From: Prostheceraeus crozeri
Lineage: Eukaryota; Platyhelminthes; Polycladida; Euryleptidae
NCBI GenBank assembly: GCA_907163375.1
Contig: CAJQUW010007105.1
Coordinates: 1-64,000 of the forward strand
DNA: 64,000 nt
Reading direction: 5' to 3'
This document shows, piece by piece, positions 1 to 13,302 of the stretch. The notes beneath the pieces were generated by a model that made no database searches, was not told the origin of the DNA, and saw only the letters and a program-made list of their open reading frames with translations. The number at the start of each line of letters is the position of its first letter. The first letter of the stretch is position 1. Position numbers and translations under genes: made by a program.

Positions 1-1636
1 TACCAAAGAAAAATCTTTCAGCAGCTTGGTATCTTCTGGCAGACAAGTCGGGTAGGACAATTCCATTGTAAATGACCGAAATTATTGCCAGCAGGCCTAC
101 ATGTATTGGCAAATTACATTATTGTTGACGTCACACTACCTTGTTTGCATCCAAATGCAAATGAATTTCAGTCTTTTTTCCGATTGCTCCTCATTCCGAA
201 TACCTAGAATAGATTTCCGTTAAATCGCAAAATCAAACAATATAACTACATTTTTGAATTTTTACATTTTTAAACTTACGTTTTATCCAGCTAAATGGCA
301 AACACCGATGGGTCCATTATCACAAATAAAGATAAAACATTGCTAGCTTCTGCCTTTTTTATAATAAAAAAGCAGTCATGGATATGTTGACAACACCAGA
401 CGCATTCATTTAGTTTACAAAGCGAACTCCACTTTTAATTGGAGTTAATGAGGATCAATTTCATTAGCATGGCCTTTCCTGAACAGGACGAGGCCGAACC
501 GAGACGGGCAATTAGGCTCATTTACAATTTGGGCCACATGTTATGCTGAACAAATTGAGATTTATTTTATATGTCTATTACCCTATTCAACAATGTATTA
601 TTATCCTGATTAATAAATTGAGAGACAGTGAAACTGAACTAGTAAAACTACATCTCATTCAGTTGGAGTTTATGAATTTCAAATTTTTTGTACATACACT
701 ATGAAAATCAAGCATATTCGCACTCACAACCTTTTTTACACATGGCATGGATGGCCTGCTTCCAACCTTGAATGTTGTGCATTAATCGAACATATCTTGC
801 AATTTCGATTTGACGCACACGGCCACTAATGACAAATAAATTTCAGATCGTTATCATAAAAATGGTCAGAATGAACGTCAACCCAGAGGTCATAAATATT
901 TTGACTTCGATGGATTTTATTTCCGACAGCGGAAATGATGGTAATAGCAATTTCCCAATTATTTCCATCGCCAAAACATGGAAATAGTTTCATTTTTATT
1001 CAGTTATGTATTGGAAAATCGGAGCTGTTCAAATCCATTTTTCATTTAAACGAACATGTATCTTGAGAGTTGGTATGAGGTCAATGTGAACATCAAAAAT
1101 GTCGTTTTAGCCGAATTTTAGAAAATGTTTTCATAAGAAATACTTATTCAATCACTGACTCACTGACTTCGGGACACAGATCTATTATGTGCATGTTTCA
1201 AACTTATCGATTGAGCATGACGATAAAATACCGAACTTTTCCAATGAAACTGATACAAAACATTGCTTCATCGGGAACTTGGATGATTAGATGGTTATGA
1301 GAAGCATTTTTGACATTAATGTTTTATTCATGTTTAGCAGCAATTATGAAAAGATAAAATCAAAGTGGAGTTGCCACAAGAATACTCACAGCTTATAGCA
1401 AGAAAATACACTGAATGTCACAGAAAGGTTGTAAAATAAAGCGGTTCAGTGGCTTTGCCTTTCGTCTTATCTTGAAAATCACAGTGATTTCAGTATATCT
1501 GTAGGAACGAGATGGAGAATTCCACAACTTTCGGCCTCAAGCCTTAATTAAAGGCTGCTTTGCTTATTCGATTTGACACCACATGTTGATATACTTGAAT
1601 CTATACTTGAAAAGGTGCTGATATAGCATTCAATAG
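1..1636. other. Gene-free AT-rich stretch
   Basis: I see no coding exon, RNA gene or transposon end here. Open frames are short and show no recognisable family motif on either strand. Base composition is uniformly AT-rich with scattered A/T runs. Confidence 0.5.
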
Positions 1637-2296
1637 CAGGGACTTAAAAAAATAATTGATTGGAAAATAATTGCAATTTATTGATTGCAATTAGTTAATT
1701 GATGAACTTTCTTTAATTCAATTAATTGATTGGATCAGACACCAATTATTCCAATTAATGGCAATTATTTACAAATCAAATAAGGGATCATTGCATAAGA
1801 TGCACGGTGGATGATGTGATATTCTTTACTCGTATTTAAGGATTAGACAATTTTGACAGCATTCAGTCAAATTTTAACTCAAAAGCCTCCAACTGTGCGT
1901 GTGTTTCATATATTTTGAAAATCTTAGATCAATTCAAATTCTTCTAAACCTACTGAAACATGCACTATCGCGATGGCCAGAATGTGACATTGATATAAAA
2001 TATATAAATAACAAACAAGCCTCCAAATTCGTGTCAATCATTATAAGTAGATTCAAGTTCTGTGCATTAATGCATGTCTTCATAGACCTATACGTCTCGT
2101 ATGAATATAAGTTCCAAGAATTTATCCCAATCATGCAATCATTTAGCATATGGACAAGAGGTAATCGCATTGAAAAGCTATCCTCTTATAGATTTGACAG
2201 TGATAAATTGATTGTTTATGTGATCCAATTATATTAGTTGATTACTAACAAAACATGAAGCCAATTAAAGTGCAATTTAATATTTTCCAACCCCTG
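1637..2296. mobile_element. Non-autonomous hAT-like element (MITE)
   Basis: The left end reads CAGGGACTTAAAAAAAT and the right end, read inward on the other strand, CAGGGGTTGGAAAATAT, the CAGGG start usual for hAT elements. The flanking 8 bases are TTCAATAG on the left and CTCACTAG on the right, matching at 6 of 8 as expected of an old 8-bp hAT target duplication. The subterminal parts are rich in AATTGATTG-like motifs. The interior has a 112-codon open frame without a recognisable domain, so this is a non-coding passenger element that would depend on a transposase made elsewhere. Confidence 0.6.
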
Positions 2297-3637
2297 CTCA
2301 CTAGGTAGACCTACTCAGGGCTTTCTCCTTAAATACTAGGCAATGTGCTGCATATTCTATTATGAGAGATAATGTTAACCATTTTTCTTCCAAGATATAA
2401 AGTGGAGAAAAATGAATTTCTGAGCAAGCGTTATTAGTCGTTTAATTCGTTTTTAGCGATTTTGTAGTCACTTGTTGGAGATTGGTGACGATGACATTCA
2501 GTTGGCAGACAGTTGGCACTTCAAGCACAGTAAGCTTGAGCAAGGCAGAACGAGAACATCCTTGCGAAGAGTACTCGCATGTTAATGACAGTAATAGAAA
2601 AGGGAGATCACATCACCAGCTATGTGGAAAAATTATTGAGAACTGTATGTCACATTTTCAAGACCTATGCCGATAGCGCTTCTATCTCTGCAGGCTAAGG
2701 CTCATCGCAGATGTAGAGGATACTTCAGAAGTGTAAATTGTTGTGAATTGCAATTAGCAAGTTAATGAAATTCCGACGGGCATTCATTAAAGATCACTTT
2801 AAACTCACGGCTGACAAATTACCTGAGTTAGTGCGCCTGCCATAATTAATAAATGCTGTTTTTTTGCAACCACAATGTAAATAGAATAATTAAATACTGA
2901 GCTGCATCCTCAGTTGAAAAATGTGAACAGACTTGAATAGCTACCATTTATCGAAATTTCACTTACCTGCTAATTGCAATTCTCAAATTGACCCGGGCAT
3001 GGCTGCAGTAGGAAGTTGGTTTTGTCGATGCTAGTGATGAAAATTTTCCGGAAAAATTTGATTTTTGTGATAGGCTCTATAATTTGTGCGCTTACTACCA
3101 CAACTGAGCCAACTACACATCAATAGAATTGGTCTAAAACTCTTGATTTCATCATTATTTCGATTAAAACGATGGTAGCAATTCGAGTCGCTGATTTTTG
3201 AGCATTTCTTTGCGACCAGTGGCTTGTGCTAATTTGTCAGCATTACATATTATCACACAGACACCGTTTTGGATAACATGAATCTTGCTTTACAATGGGG
3301 TATATTTTCATGCAATGAGAAAATCTAGAGAAAAATAAATCATGCACATTATTTTTTTAGTTTGCTTATAGCAATTGAAAGTTAAGCTTTATTGTGCAGC
3401 GTTGATTACATAGTGATACAAATTCTCCATGTGTTGATGAACATGTGAAGTATAACATCACACACTCCACCCAGCATTATACATGAACGACCATATTGGA
3501 AGATATAAAGACTGTAAACTCGTGAAATATTTGGAAGCTAAAGATATCTGTGATGAGTAGAAGAATATCTATGATAGCTTCTAGCTTCTGGCGTTTTGTC
3601 CGATAACCTCGTTGAGGACAAACTACACATCCATTTG
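2297..3637. other. Gene-free stretch
   Basis: No coding or transposon signature recognised. Only short open frames without family motifs. Confidence 0.45.
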
Positions 3638-3876
3638 TGCACCTTTTTCCATTTCTATTTCAGATATTTCCAAATCGATATCAGATACACTAATGACACA
3701 CATTTTTGGGATTAGTGTATTTCCAAATGAATTTCAGACATTTAGAGATGGATTTCAGATTTCTCCAACTGAATTTCAGATATCTTCAACTTTAAGTTTG
3801 TGATAGATATCTGAAATTCAATTGGAGAAATCTGAAATGCATCTGGAAATATCTGAAATATACATGGAAAAGGAGC
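3638..3876. repeat. Imperfect fold-back repeat of TTTCAGAT units
   Basis: The left arm (3638-3785) and right arm (3807-3876) are imperfect reverse complements. Both are built from repeats of the type TTTCAGATTTCTCCAAATG. The left arm is longer and holds an extra small hairpin (ATACACTAAT near 3685 paired with ATTAGTGTAT near 3711). RNA or single-stranded DNA from here would fold into a branched stem. It may be a MITE remnant or a local inverted duplication; no clear target duplication is visible. Confidence 0.6.
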
Positions 3877-5526
3877 AGTTGGTTCGAAAAGTTAACATGC
3901 ATGGGATAGAGAAGTTTTCGTTCTTTGAATTTTATATAGTCTTTTCAAGCGACTATAATAAGTCTTCAAGACAATGATTTAATAGGGCAAAAACGTCAAT
4001 CACCGAAAAAATTCAAAATTTTCCATTCACATCACTGGTCGATGTTGAGAGATGTGAGTTAGACATGATATTGAAAATATTGATATTCCTGATATTGGAT
4101 GAAATGGCAGCTATTCAGGTCTTTTCCCATTTTCAACTGAGGTTGCAACTCAATATTTAATTTTTCTATTTACTTTGTAAATTGTTGCTCCAGTTGCCTA
4201 TAACTTCTATTCAAGTGCATAACAGAAAGCATTAAGCTTCTCATCCGTCTGTCACAGATAAATTCGAGAGAAAAGTGACCGTGCTTGTTTAACTTTAATT
4301 GCCTTATAGTCAATGTCTCTATAGTCAATGTAAAAGATAGGAATGAAAGAATGTTAACCAAAAACATATCACGAACAACTCCTTACAAAAAAGCAAATTT
4401 CATTAAACCGAAAAAATGTTAACTATTTAGAAAATCAAATGCGTTCACATCGCTTCAAAATCTAGGCTGTTCAATGTTCAATATTGCATCAAAATTTTGG
4501 CGTATCATTATCAGATTTATAGAAATATGAGCATTTTAATAGGCCGATTATAGTGATTGTTCCAAATCCTAATCATAACCGTTCGAACTTTGTTGTTTCT
4601 ACCTAACAAAAAGCACCGTTTGGCTGCAACTGCTACACTGTAGTCCATGTCAAATTTGATCCATCACCTCCATCAAAACTACATCTCCTTCTATTGACTC
4701 TATCGTCTTGCGTCTCGGTGCGCTCCGAAAGTGCTCAGTATAACTGAATTTGTTTTTCTTGCCTACATTGGGCCTCAGGGATTTCCTCTAACATAAACAA
4801 ACAATGCATCATGTCAATCCTTTATTTTCAACAAAGCACTGAGCCAAGCAGTTTGTATATTTCCCACTTTTGCATGGACTTTAGTCTACAGAATTGATTT
4901 TTCTGATTTTGAGATAATTTTCCACCTCTTTCGTTGATAACAGATGATGTTTTTGAAATAAATTGAGGGTGTTCCCTTGGAAAAGATTTCCTAGCTGCTG
5001 TGTTAATTGATGGCATCATTTCGAATCGCGCTTTTAACTTCTCATTTTTACATGTACAATTGAATGTACACTTACAACTGGCATCCGCTCCCGTCCACGT
5101 TACGGCTGCCCGAATGTTGTTTGATATCTTACTTTATTTGCCTCTGCCATAAAATCTGCTAATTTCAGGCTTTTTTCGACGCAGAACGTCATTGTGTTAT
5201 TTGTTGATCCCAAAACTGAATGCTGTGTTTCGCTTAATTTTCTAGGTGTGATATTTTCTTTTTTACATGTTCATTTGAACAGTGTGCAGTTTTACATGCA
5301 TCCACTAAATTGGTACAGTTTACTGAATAAAGCAGAATACTGGCACTTTTATTGTCAATGTGAGAAAAATTGTTTGGGGTAACATGCTACACCTTCCCGT
5401 AAAAAATGAATGAGAAGTATTTCCATTTAGTAGAAGGGTGAACCCTGTACACTTCGCACAATGAAAAAGTGAGCAACTGTTGAAGATAAAAGCCAAAATC
5501 AATTTCACTGTATGCTGTCTGACTTA
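3877..5526. other. Gene-free stretch
   Basis: No gene, RNA or element recognised; frames are short and lack family motifs. Confidence 0.45.
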
Positions 5527-5618
5527 TATTAATAACATATATTATATTCATAAATATATAATTAATTAATAATAAGAATAATATTATTAATATTTTTAAT
5601 ATGTAAATAATAAATAGG
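5527..5618. repeat. AT-only low-complexity tract
   Basis: About 90 bases of almost pure A/T (ATATATTATATT, TTAATTAATAATAAG, ATTATTAATATT) able to form several small hairpins. Simple sequence, no coding content. Confidence 0.7.
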
Positions 5619-6983
5619 CCTCCAAATGAGAATCGCAGGAGATCCAGAATAGTGTATAATACATGATTTCACATTAAAAACAGACACTATACAAAAAAGC
5701 ACTACAGATTTTGATTATGCAGCAAGAGAGAAGAAAAAAATGGATCCGTCTATTTGGATTCGTTTGGGTCTGACTAATGGAAGCATCAAACACTTACTAC
5801 CAACTGAATCTGTAGGTAGCTGTTTGCGCAAAGCATGAACCATTGATCCGAAAAACAATTTGCTTGACTAAACAACTCTATAATAATGATTGTCAACAAT
5901 TAATAAAATTCAGCTTTTTGCAATTTTCATACTATCGAACAACCGCATCACGTACGATGCGATCTTTCCGTAACATTTGACAGCAATCTTCTGTGTTTTT
6001 AAGGCTGTGCCAGTTTCTGGGCTTTGTTTGATTTGATGTTTGAATCCATAAAAATATCTGATGAATTTTCTCAGACAATACCGACTTCACCGACTGCCGA
6101 TAGAATAACTTATGAAGGATGCTTCATTTTGATTATAGAGATCACACATGTTTTTCAAAATTTCCAAATATTTTTAGCAAGTGGACCAATACATGTCACA
6201 ATCTTGCATTAAAAGTGATACACGTCATCTCAGTTTCCACATATCATGAAAGATATATGGGGATTTCCATCATAAAGCGTATTTTGATAACATCCAGGCA
6301 AATAGAAATTTAATATTGAGAAAAAATCTGAGAAATTGACAAATATTTGCTCATAGAATATTGATAATCCGATGATGTTTATCAGAAAGTAATCCTTACA
6401 TGGATTATCCATTTTGAAACATGAAGTCAGTTTCTCATCATTGATTTACTAGACGAAATTCGCGTATCGATATTTGGCTACACTTTTCGGTTTCTTTCAT
6501 CTTGCGTCTATAAATAATATCTCTGTAGACTCACAAGCTCTCATTTCATTCTAAGAAGGACAATTAATTCGAAAGACTTCCTCTCTCGTCATTTTTTCAT
6601 AAAAGTAGACGCTCTTTCAGCTGTCGGAAAATTCACATTTATCACCAATGGAAAATTTGGTCTCTAATAACCTTTCCTTTATTTTTTATCTATCTGAATC
6701 TACATCGCGAGGATAAGGAAATGTGAGGTTAATATCGTCAAAGAGATATGATACAAACTTTCACTTTTATGATAAATCTTCAGTCTCACGACTTGAGAAG
6801 AAATGAAGTTAAACACTAATTGCTGATGATTCGGTTGGGAAAATACAGAACTCGTGTATCTTTCAGCTGCTTGTGTTGTTTTAAAATCGGACAATTAAAT
6901 TCGGCTACTGCACTGTTTGTCAAAGTAAGATAACAAAGACTAGAGGTAAACAACAGTGCAGTTTGTGACCAGTGTTAAGAAAT
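5619..6983. other. Gene-free stretch
   Basis: Nothing recognisable. Small overlapping frames on both strands (for example 6024-6313) have no domain. Confidence 0.4.
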
Positions 6984-7075
6984 ATCATTTTGATAAATAA
7001 TATATCAAAATAATGATAACAAATCAAAAAGAAAGAATCTACAGAGAATTAACAGAGATTCTTTCTTTTTGATTT
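6984..7075. repeat. Two adjacent hairpins, one perfect
   Basis: A first imperfect hairpin pairs ATCATTTTGATA (6984-6995) with TATCAAAATAATGAT (7003-7017). It is followed at once by a perfect 20-bp inverted repeat, 7021-7040 against 7056-7075, with a 15-base loop. The perfect arm contains a purine run (AAAAAGAAAGAA) that faces its complement. Possibly the core of a small palindromic element or a transcription-stopping structure; no function is shown. Confidence 0.7.
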
Positions 7076-8486
7076 AATTCTTTCTGTTATATATGTCAAT
7101 GCCAAAAAAATGAGCAATTTTCATTTTTGTGTAGTCACCTTGACATCAGCCTACACGCAGTCCATTTAATGAACAATGAGAAATACATACTAGCTCATCA
7201 GAGGAACTTGGGGCACGTATTACGCAGTTGATCAAATGGACCGCATGTAATTGTCAAGCTGACTTGATAACAATTCCTTTTAAGTTCACTAAACAACACA
7301 GCTTTCAAAAGATGTCAATGACACAATTAACTAATTAAAACTCATTTAAAATCTGAAGAGAAATTTGTGATAGAGCCGCACGAAATCAACATGCAGGAAA
7401 TAAGCTATTTTTCTGCTATTTCGACGATGTAAGCGCTAAGATGTGTGCATGTAGTTTTTAAGTTCATTTTAGAGCTTGGACTTCGACATCGCGAGACGAC
7501 TTGGATGTTTCCACTTGAACTCAACGTTCACTTCGACTTCAGTTCTTGGCCATACAGTAATTATTGTTGAGGGGTGGTACCACTTCCGCTGCGTACAAAG
7601 TTGATGTCAACTAAGATGAGGTTCAGTTGCTTGTTTACCTCCGTTTTTAGGCCTTTTTCGCAACAGCCGTCGATTGTACAATAGCTCGAACCTGGCTATC
7701 TGTTTGCAATAATTTCTTTTCAAATCCCAACACTTAGCGCCATTCTAATACTTAGGTATTGGAAATACGAGAGTATGAAATAGCCGAAGCCCTTCCAAAT
7801 GATTACCACAGACTGACAGGCAAACTTGGCCATACCGTTCGTCTTTTGATTTCCGTTGCACTTTCATTTACAGTTCGATGCAATAGCTGCACCCAAGTAA
7901 CAGAGTGCGTTAATGTTTCTGAATCCGAACTCGTTCACTGTTTTTATCTCCTTTACGTCTGACTGAAGCTCTTTCGGATCCCAGCAACTTATCACTATGA
8001 TAGATTTATTGAAAGGCTCATTGTTGCTTTGTTGACAGTTAGATAAGATTATGGCAAGTGAATCAGGTGTTCTGCTGTCCATTCATGTGGCTTCAGATGT
8101 CTGGGTTTGTGACACGAACGTGATCGTGCTTCCTGTCTTGTTTTCATAATTTGAGAAGTGTTTTAGTTTCGTGCTGACAAGAATTCATTGCAAAATTCTA
8201 AATCGAGATAATTTGATTGCTGAATCTTTTCTAGCTAGAGACAAGCTGTCTACAATAGATTATATTCCATGCCGATGAAGGATAAATATACAGCTTTCTT
8301 TATGCATATTACCAGCATTTTCTACAGCAGGGTTTGCTAGAAGCAGTAAGTGGTGCACTACGAGTCCAGAGCAGCTTGATACACATTTCATTACTATTAG
8401 ATAGGCTGAATTGAACTGAATTGAACAGGAAGCACCAATCGCTGTATATAATGACTGAATTTTCTGATTCTCGTGTTAGCCAGCTA
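7076..8486. other. Gene-free stretch
   Basis: No recognisable gene. Short frames at 7759-7962 (+) and 7864-8082 (-) lie over each other and have no family motif. Confidence 0.4.
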
Positions 8487-8520
8487 CCGATGAGTATGTC
8501 TCTGTGAGACGAAACATCGG
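8487..8520 (+). other. Hammerhead-like stem-loop (GACGAAAC motif)
   Basis: An outer stem CCGAT (8487-8491) pairs with ATCGG (8516-8520). Inside it is GATGAG, then a hairpin GTCTC-TGT-GAGAC, then GAAAC. This resembles the hammerhead ribozyme core (CUGAUGA, stem II, GAAA), but one conserved core base is changed (C instead of U) and three extra bases follow GATGAG. Downstream, GTAAAAG (8542) pairs with CTTTTAC (8570). A related motif occurs at 55947-55973. Self-cleavage is not shown by the sequence alone. Confidence 0.35.
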
Positions 8521-9926
8521 GTATTAACTATCTCATCCTGCAGTAAAAGTCCACGGAGCAGAGGAACTTGCTTTTACAATCGAAATGAACTACCTCCCGT
8601 CAAAAGCAGTTAACATTATTTAGGCTACAGGTCACTGAATTTTTAATATAATTCAAATTGCTTTGTAATCAATTTAACTTTTGCACGGAAAAATCAATGG
8701 TGGTGTCCGTTTTTCCATAGTTGCACATAATTATTCTAAAATTAGATCTTTAAAATTTGAATTTAATTTTTGGGATCTTTTCGTTTCTGTTACTGACCTA
8801 CTTGTCAAAAATTGGCATTTTAGAAAATTTAGGGATTGTACGTAGTTCTGACAATAACTATATTATTCTGGTACACAATAATGCAATCCTAAAGAAATCT
8901 CAATATTCAATAGATGCTTTTTATCTGAATAATACTTAGCAAATCACATAGAGATTCATTAAATTGTGGCGATTGTATCAAAATATAAAAGTCACTGCAA
9001 GATGGCTCTACTGTGAAATGAGCTTTGAGCTGCTTATTTGAGTGAGAAAATGTATATAGCTCAGAACAACATGAATAGGTTACACTAAAACACAGCAAGC
9101 ATATTTATTTTGTAAAAATGTAGAATTTAGAATTTTTCACATATTTGAGTTACTACGCATGTATTAGTAGTATGAGTAAGGTATGCGCAAGTGTGTTCAA
9201 GACAATTGTGTATTCTCTTACACACGTAGATCATTGGTATGAACTCATATCATCGATATGTTTTTCCGACGATGTGCAATTTTCCGACGACTGCAGCTCT
9301 CTACATAGCACGTAAATGTCTTGGTGGGGAGGCGAGTGACTCTTGGAAGTTTAGAATACTTCCAGAAACTGAGTAGCTGCCGAAGAATGCAAGGAGTATG
9401 ATGCAAACATGCAACACGGCAAACTTACGAACAACTTGATATCGACATTACATTTGTTGCATTCAACAAATGAAAACTTCTTTTGAGGCTTTCTATTCCC
9501 TTGATTGGTTGTGTAATAAAAGAAAGCGATGTGAATAACTAAATGATAAGAAACAGTAAAAAACCAATGACAAAGGTCAAGAACCCTCAAGCATTTTTGT
9601 TTGTTGTAACGCTTTTTGATGGTGACATTTTCCATGCACATTTTTGTTCTCAACATGAATTTTGTGTGTTATGATCACCTTTCAAACCGCAGTAGGCTAA
9701 AGACAGTTCATTTTACACATGTTTGCTGTCGTTCTCATTAATATTGCTTTTACTATAGATACTATTCATTTATAGTACATTTAATATATTTTATTACATA
9801 TTCAATTTTTATTTTCCAGAAATGCGTAGAATTTGGTGACTCGCATAGCGAACTGATCTTTTTGAGCAGGAAGCATGGCAGAGGGAATAATATATGGACT
9901 GATAACAACCTGGAATAACATGAGAC
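8521..9926. other. Gene-free stretch
   Basis: Nothing recognised. The longest frame, 9351-9656 on the minus strand, has no domain and ordinary AT-rich composition. Confidence 0.4.
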
Positions 9927-10245
9927 CAGAGCTGGAAAAATTCCACTGAAAGTTTTTAATTCCAATTCCAAATTCTAATTCCAGAGAGAAATTTTAGTTC
10001 CAATCCCAATTCCAGTGGAAACAGTTCAATTCAATTCAATCCCAATTCAAATTCCATAGTAAGATTTAATTCCGATAATTGCATGTCGTGCAAAGTGTAT
10101 TATGTTAATGTATCTGACGTTTGTTCGTTTCAATCTAAACCATGTGCCTTTATCCTATCCTCGTTGTTCCTGTGTGCCGTTCCCTGCGACGTTCCTTTGT
10201 ACGTTTTCATGTTCATAGTTCATATTTCTTGTGTACATGTATATA

Positions 10246-11634
10246 CGAGGGTCATCCTAAAAGTTCTCTGTTTTGTTGTTTAATTCATAAAGTACGTCAG
10301 ATATTATAACGTATTGATTCTGGTATGTCAGGCTGTGCATATTGATTGAAATTGGAACTGTTAATTGTTGTGACTCGCTATCATTGCTTAGAAATTTAGT
10401 GGTTCGCAAGAACATCGTTCATTGTCTGACCGGACTGTCATTTGATCATTGAGATGAATAGAGAAGAGATGCGAGAAAGCTTTTGTAAAACTGACATTCG
10501 TCAGTTAATAAAATTTCATGTTCTTTTGAATAAGTCGCTAGTAGAAACGCATGGTATCCTACAAGAAGGTTTGCAAGAACATTGTCCTTCGTATGAGACT
10601 GTGAGGAAGTGGCACAAGAGTTTCTGTGGTGGAACTGTGGACGTTCAAGATGGTGTCAGATCTGGTCGTCCGAGTACCGCTTAATTGTGACGATGTTCAT
10701 GTTGACCATGTGAGCTCACTACTCGAAGAAGACAACCGCTAGACATGTGAGAAGTTAGCGAACCAGGTGGGCATCAGTTCTTCTTCCATCCACCTCATCC
10801 TTACTGAGAAGTTGAAGAAACGGAAAGTGGCTGCCAAGAGGATTCCCATCTGCTCAACGATCATCAATTAAGTGAACGTGTACGGATTTGCTCCGCTCAT
10901 CTCCGACGTTTTCGACAGAAAGGGAACAGCTTCTTGCATCGTATCATTGCTGGTGATGAAACATGGGCCAGAAGTTTTGAGCCTGAGCTCAAGCGCCAGT
11001 CAGGTCAATGGATTGGCCATGACGACCCACGTCCAACAAAGGCAATCAGAAGTCCGTCCCGCATCAAGTCAATGCACATTCTTTTTTTCGACGTTCATGG
11101 GCTCCTTATTGACCATGCTGTACCAACTGGCACAACTGTGAACGGAGAATATTACAAATAACTTTATCCGCAATCATCTTCGACCAGCCATCCGCAGAAA
11201 AAGACCAGGTTTACTGGAAGAAGGTCCGATAATCCTCCATGACAATGCACCATCTCACACGAAAAGAGACGTGGTGCAACTTCTCAATGATGAGTACGAC
11301 TGGGAGATCCTTCAGCATCCACCATACTCGCCAGATTTATCACCGTGTGACTTTTACTTTTTCCCGTTGGTGAAGAACGAACTTCGTGGTCGTCGATTTT
11401 CCACCGTGGAAGAAGTCAATCATGAATTTCACCGTGAATGTGTTGCCCGGGCATCTGGTGGTTGCAGTGATGGTATTGACGGGCTGGTGAAACGCTGGAA
11501 GAAGTGTGTGGACCAGGAAGGATATTATACTGAGTAATGATACCCATGAGTGTTAAATAAAAGTAATTTTGGATTACAGATGCTTATTTTTATTTTTCAT
11601 AATGCAATACAGAGAACTTTTAGGATGACCCTCG
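10246..11634 (+). mobile_element. mariner transposon, complete with TIRs
   Basis: The first 26 bases (starting CGAGGGTCATCCTAAAAG) are repeated perfectly in inverted orientation at the right end. Both sides are flanked by TA, the mariner target duplication. The length of 1389 bp is normal for the family. The element carries a broken transposase on the plus strand and is inserted inside the hAT-like element 9927-17055, so it arrived later than that element. Confidence 0.92.
10442..11537 (+). pseudogene. mariner transposase, inactivated
   Basis: This would be the cut-and-paste transposase that binds the TIRs and moves the element at TA sites. The N-terminal helix-turn-helix part is open to a stop at 10682; a further in-frame stop (CGC TAG) follows near 10740, and the middle and C-terminal parts lie in other frames, so at least two stops and frameshifts separate the pieces. 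The catalytic domain is well preserved in fragments: GDETWARSFEPE (first Asp), LHDNAPSH (second Asp) and YSPDLSPCD (third Asp). I count 35 residues between the second and third Asp, against the 34 usual in mariner. The start at 10442 or the ATG at 10454 gives the usual N-terminus. Not functional as read. Confidence 0.9.
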
Positions 11635-12928
11635 TATGTAACCGGTCAGCCTATGCCATTTTCGTTTCGTAAACGAGATATTCAATTTATCTCGTGAAAA
11701 AAGAAAAGAAAATTAACGGTCAGCAAAGAATCAATGCTATGAGAGAGAGAGAGAGATCAGATGCGAATAAATCTATTAATAAACTGACAGAAGAAAGAAA
11801 TTCAATGTGCGAATAACGTGATTGTTGATAAAAGAAAAAACGACAAGAAAAATGAAACATGAAAACTGATTAATAGTCCATGTTAATGACCATGTAATGT
11901 AATAGAGATAAAAAATTCCGTGATAAGAACGAATTATGGTCGGGTCAAAAGCTAACGACCAGAGGTTAAAGGAACCTCTTTCAATTTTCAAAAGAAAGTG
12001 GTTTTATCGTCAAGTCTCAAAAATTTTTATAAATTAGAAACCATGAGAAATTGACACAACAACAACAACACATACGGCATCTTCAGTAGCTGTTAGAAGA
12101 AATCCGGGCTCTCGCGGTGTAGCGTAACTACAGAAGTAACAACAACAACAGCCTGCCAGCGAACAACAACACAGCAGCGTATACGGCAACACATCAGCGA
12201 GTGCGATTGAAGATTGGCATAAGCGACTCTGATATTTATGATATTCATGATACTATTTTGGTATAAGTGAGTCTGATCGAATTGAAGTGAATTCAGCATT
12301 AAGAAGTGAACTGTAAGTTTAAAGATTTTTCTTTCATCGTTGCGTATCGTATCTGTATAATTACAAGTATAGTCTTGAAAATTAATATTGTTAATATTTG
12401 TGATTGAAAGTTAAATAATAGTTCATGTAATTGCCATTTTAATTAAATCATTAATTACTAGAATAATTTGTTGACACTGTCTATATTGTGATTTGAACTG
12501 ACAGGCTGCCCTTTAATGCAGCGTAAATTTTCCTCTTTCCAAACCATTTGTTTTTCGTGTGTACAACAATCAAGTTAATCTACCATTTTTGTGCTTGTCC
12601 TATCAAGAACTAAATTCAACAACTGTTTTATTTTGATTAATTATCTTACTTGATAGATAATTACATAACAGATTGAACAAAGATGATTATCTTTTCATTG
12701 TTTGCTTAATCGCTGAATTAACATTGTCCGGGGCTGTAGGCCCATCGAAGTCACAATTAACAACCATTATTCAACAATAGAATAAAGCTTTCTCTGTTGA
12801 TCTATCTATTTCTCTTATCTCTATGTGGAGTTAACACAACGGCCGAGCACTGTGATTTCAAGTTTTGTACAAATAGTCATCTTTATCAAATAGTCACCAC
12901 TTATCACAGGTCTATCGAAAAAGTGGAA
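11635..12928. other. Interior of the hAT-like host element
   Basis: No gene seen. It holds a GA microsatellite (11740-11756), CAA-rich tracts (12056-12070 and 12138-12172) and AT-rich sequence. The CAA-rich part could be a 5' leader of a lost gene or element, but nothing coding can be followed from it. Confidence 0.4.
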
Positions 12929-13302
12929 TAATAATAATAATAATATGCGTTTTTATTTCCAGTAATTAAAAATCGTAGTGTACAAGCAATACAAGGTAAT
13001 TAAGGTAATGAAATTAACATCGTATGTAAGACATAAAGATCGTTCATAGGCAATCACAGTATATGGAAAGTTAAGGAAGAACGTCAAAGACGACGAATGT
13101 GGCGTTCATTCTCCCATTTTGAGGTTTTAATAATGAATGTGTTGCTGCGTCTTGTGGTTTTCACTGTAGGCATAATGATCCTTCCGGAAGAAGAGACAGG
13201 AGGCACCAGAGGGTTCAAAATGTGTGATGGGGACTTGGCATGTGAAAGGAGTTTCAAAGAAGCGCACTTTCTTCTACTAGAGATAGGTTCGAAGTGATGA
13301 CT

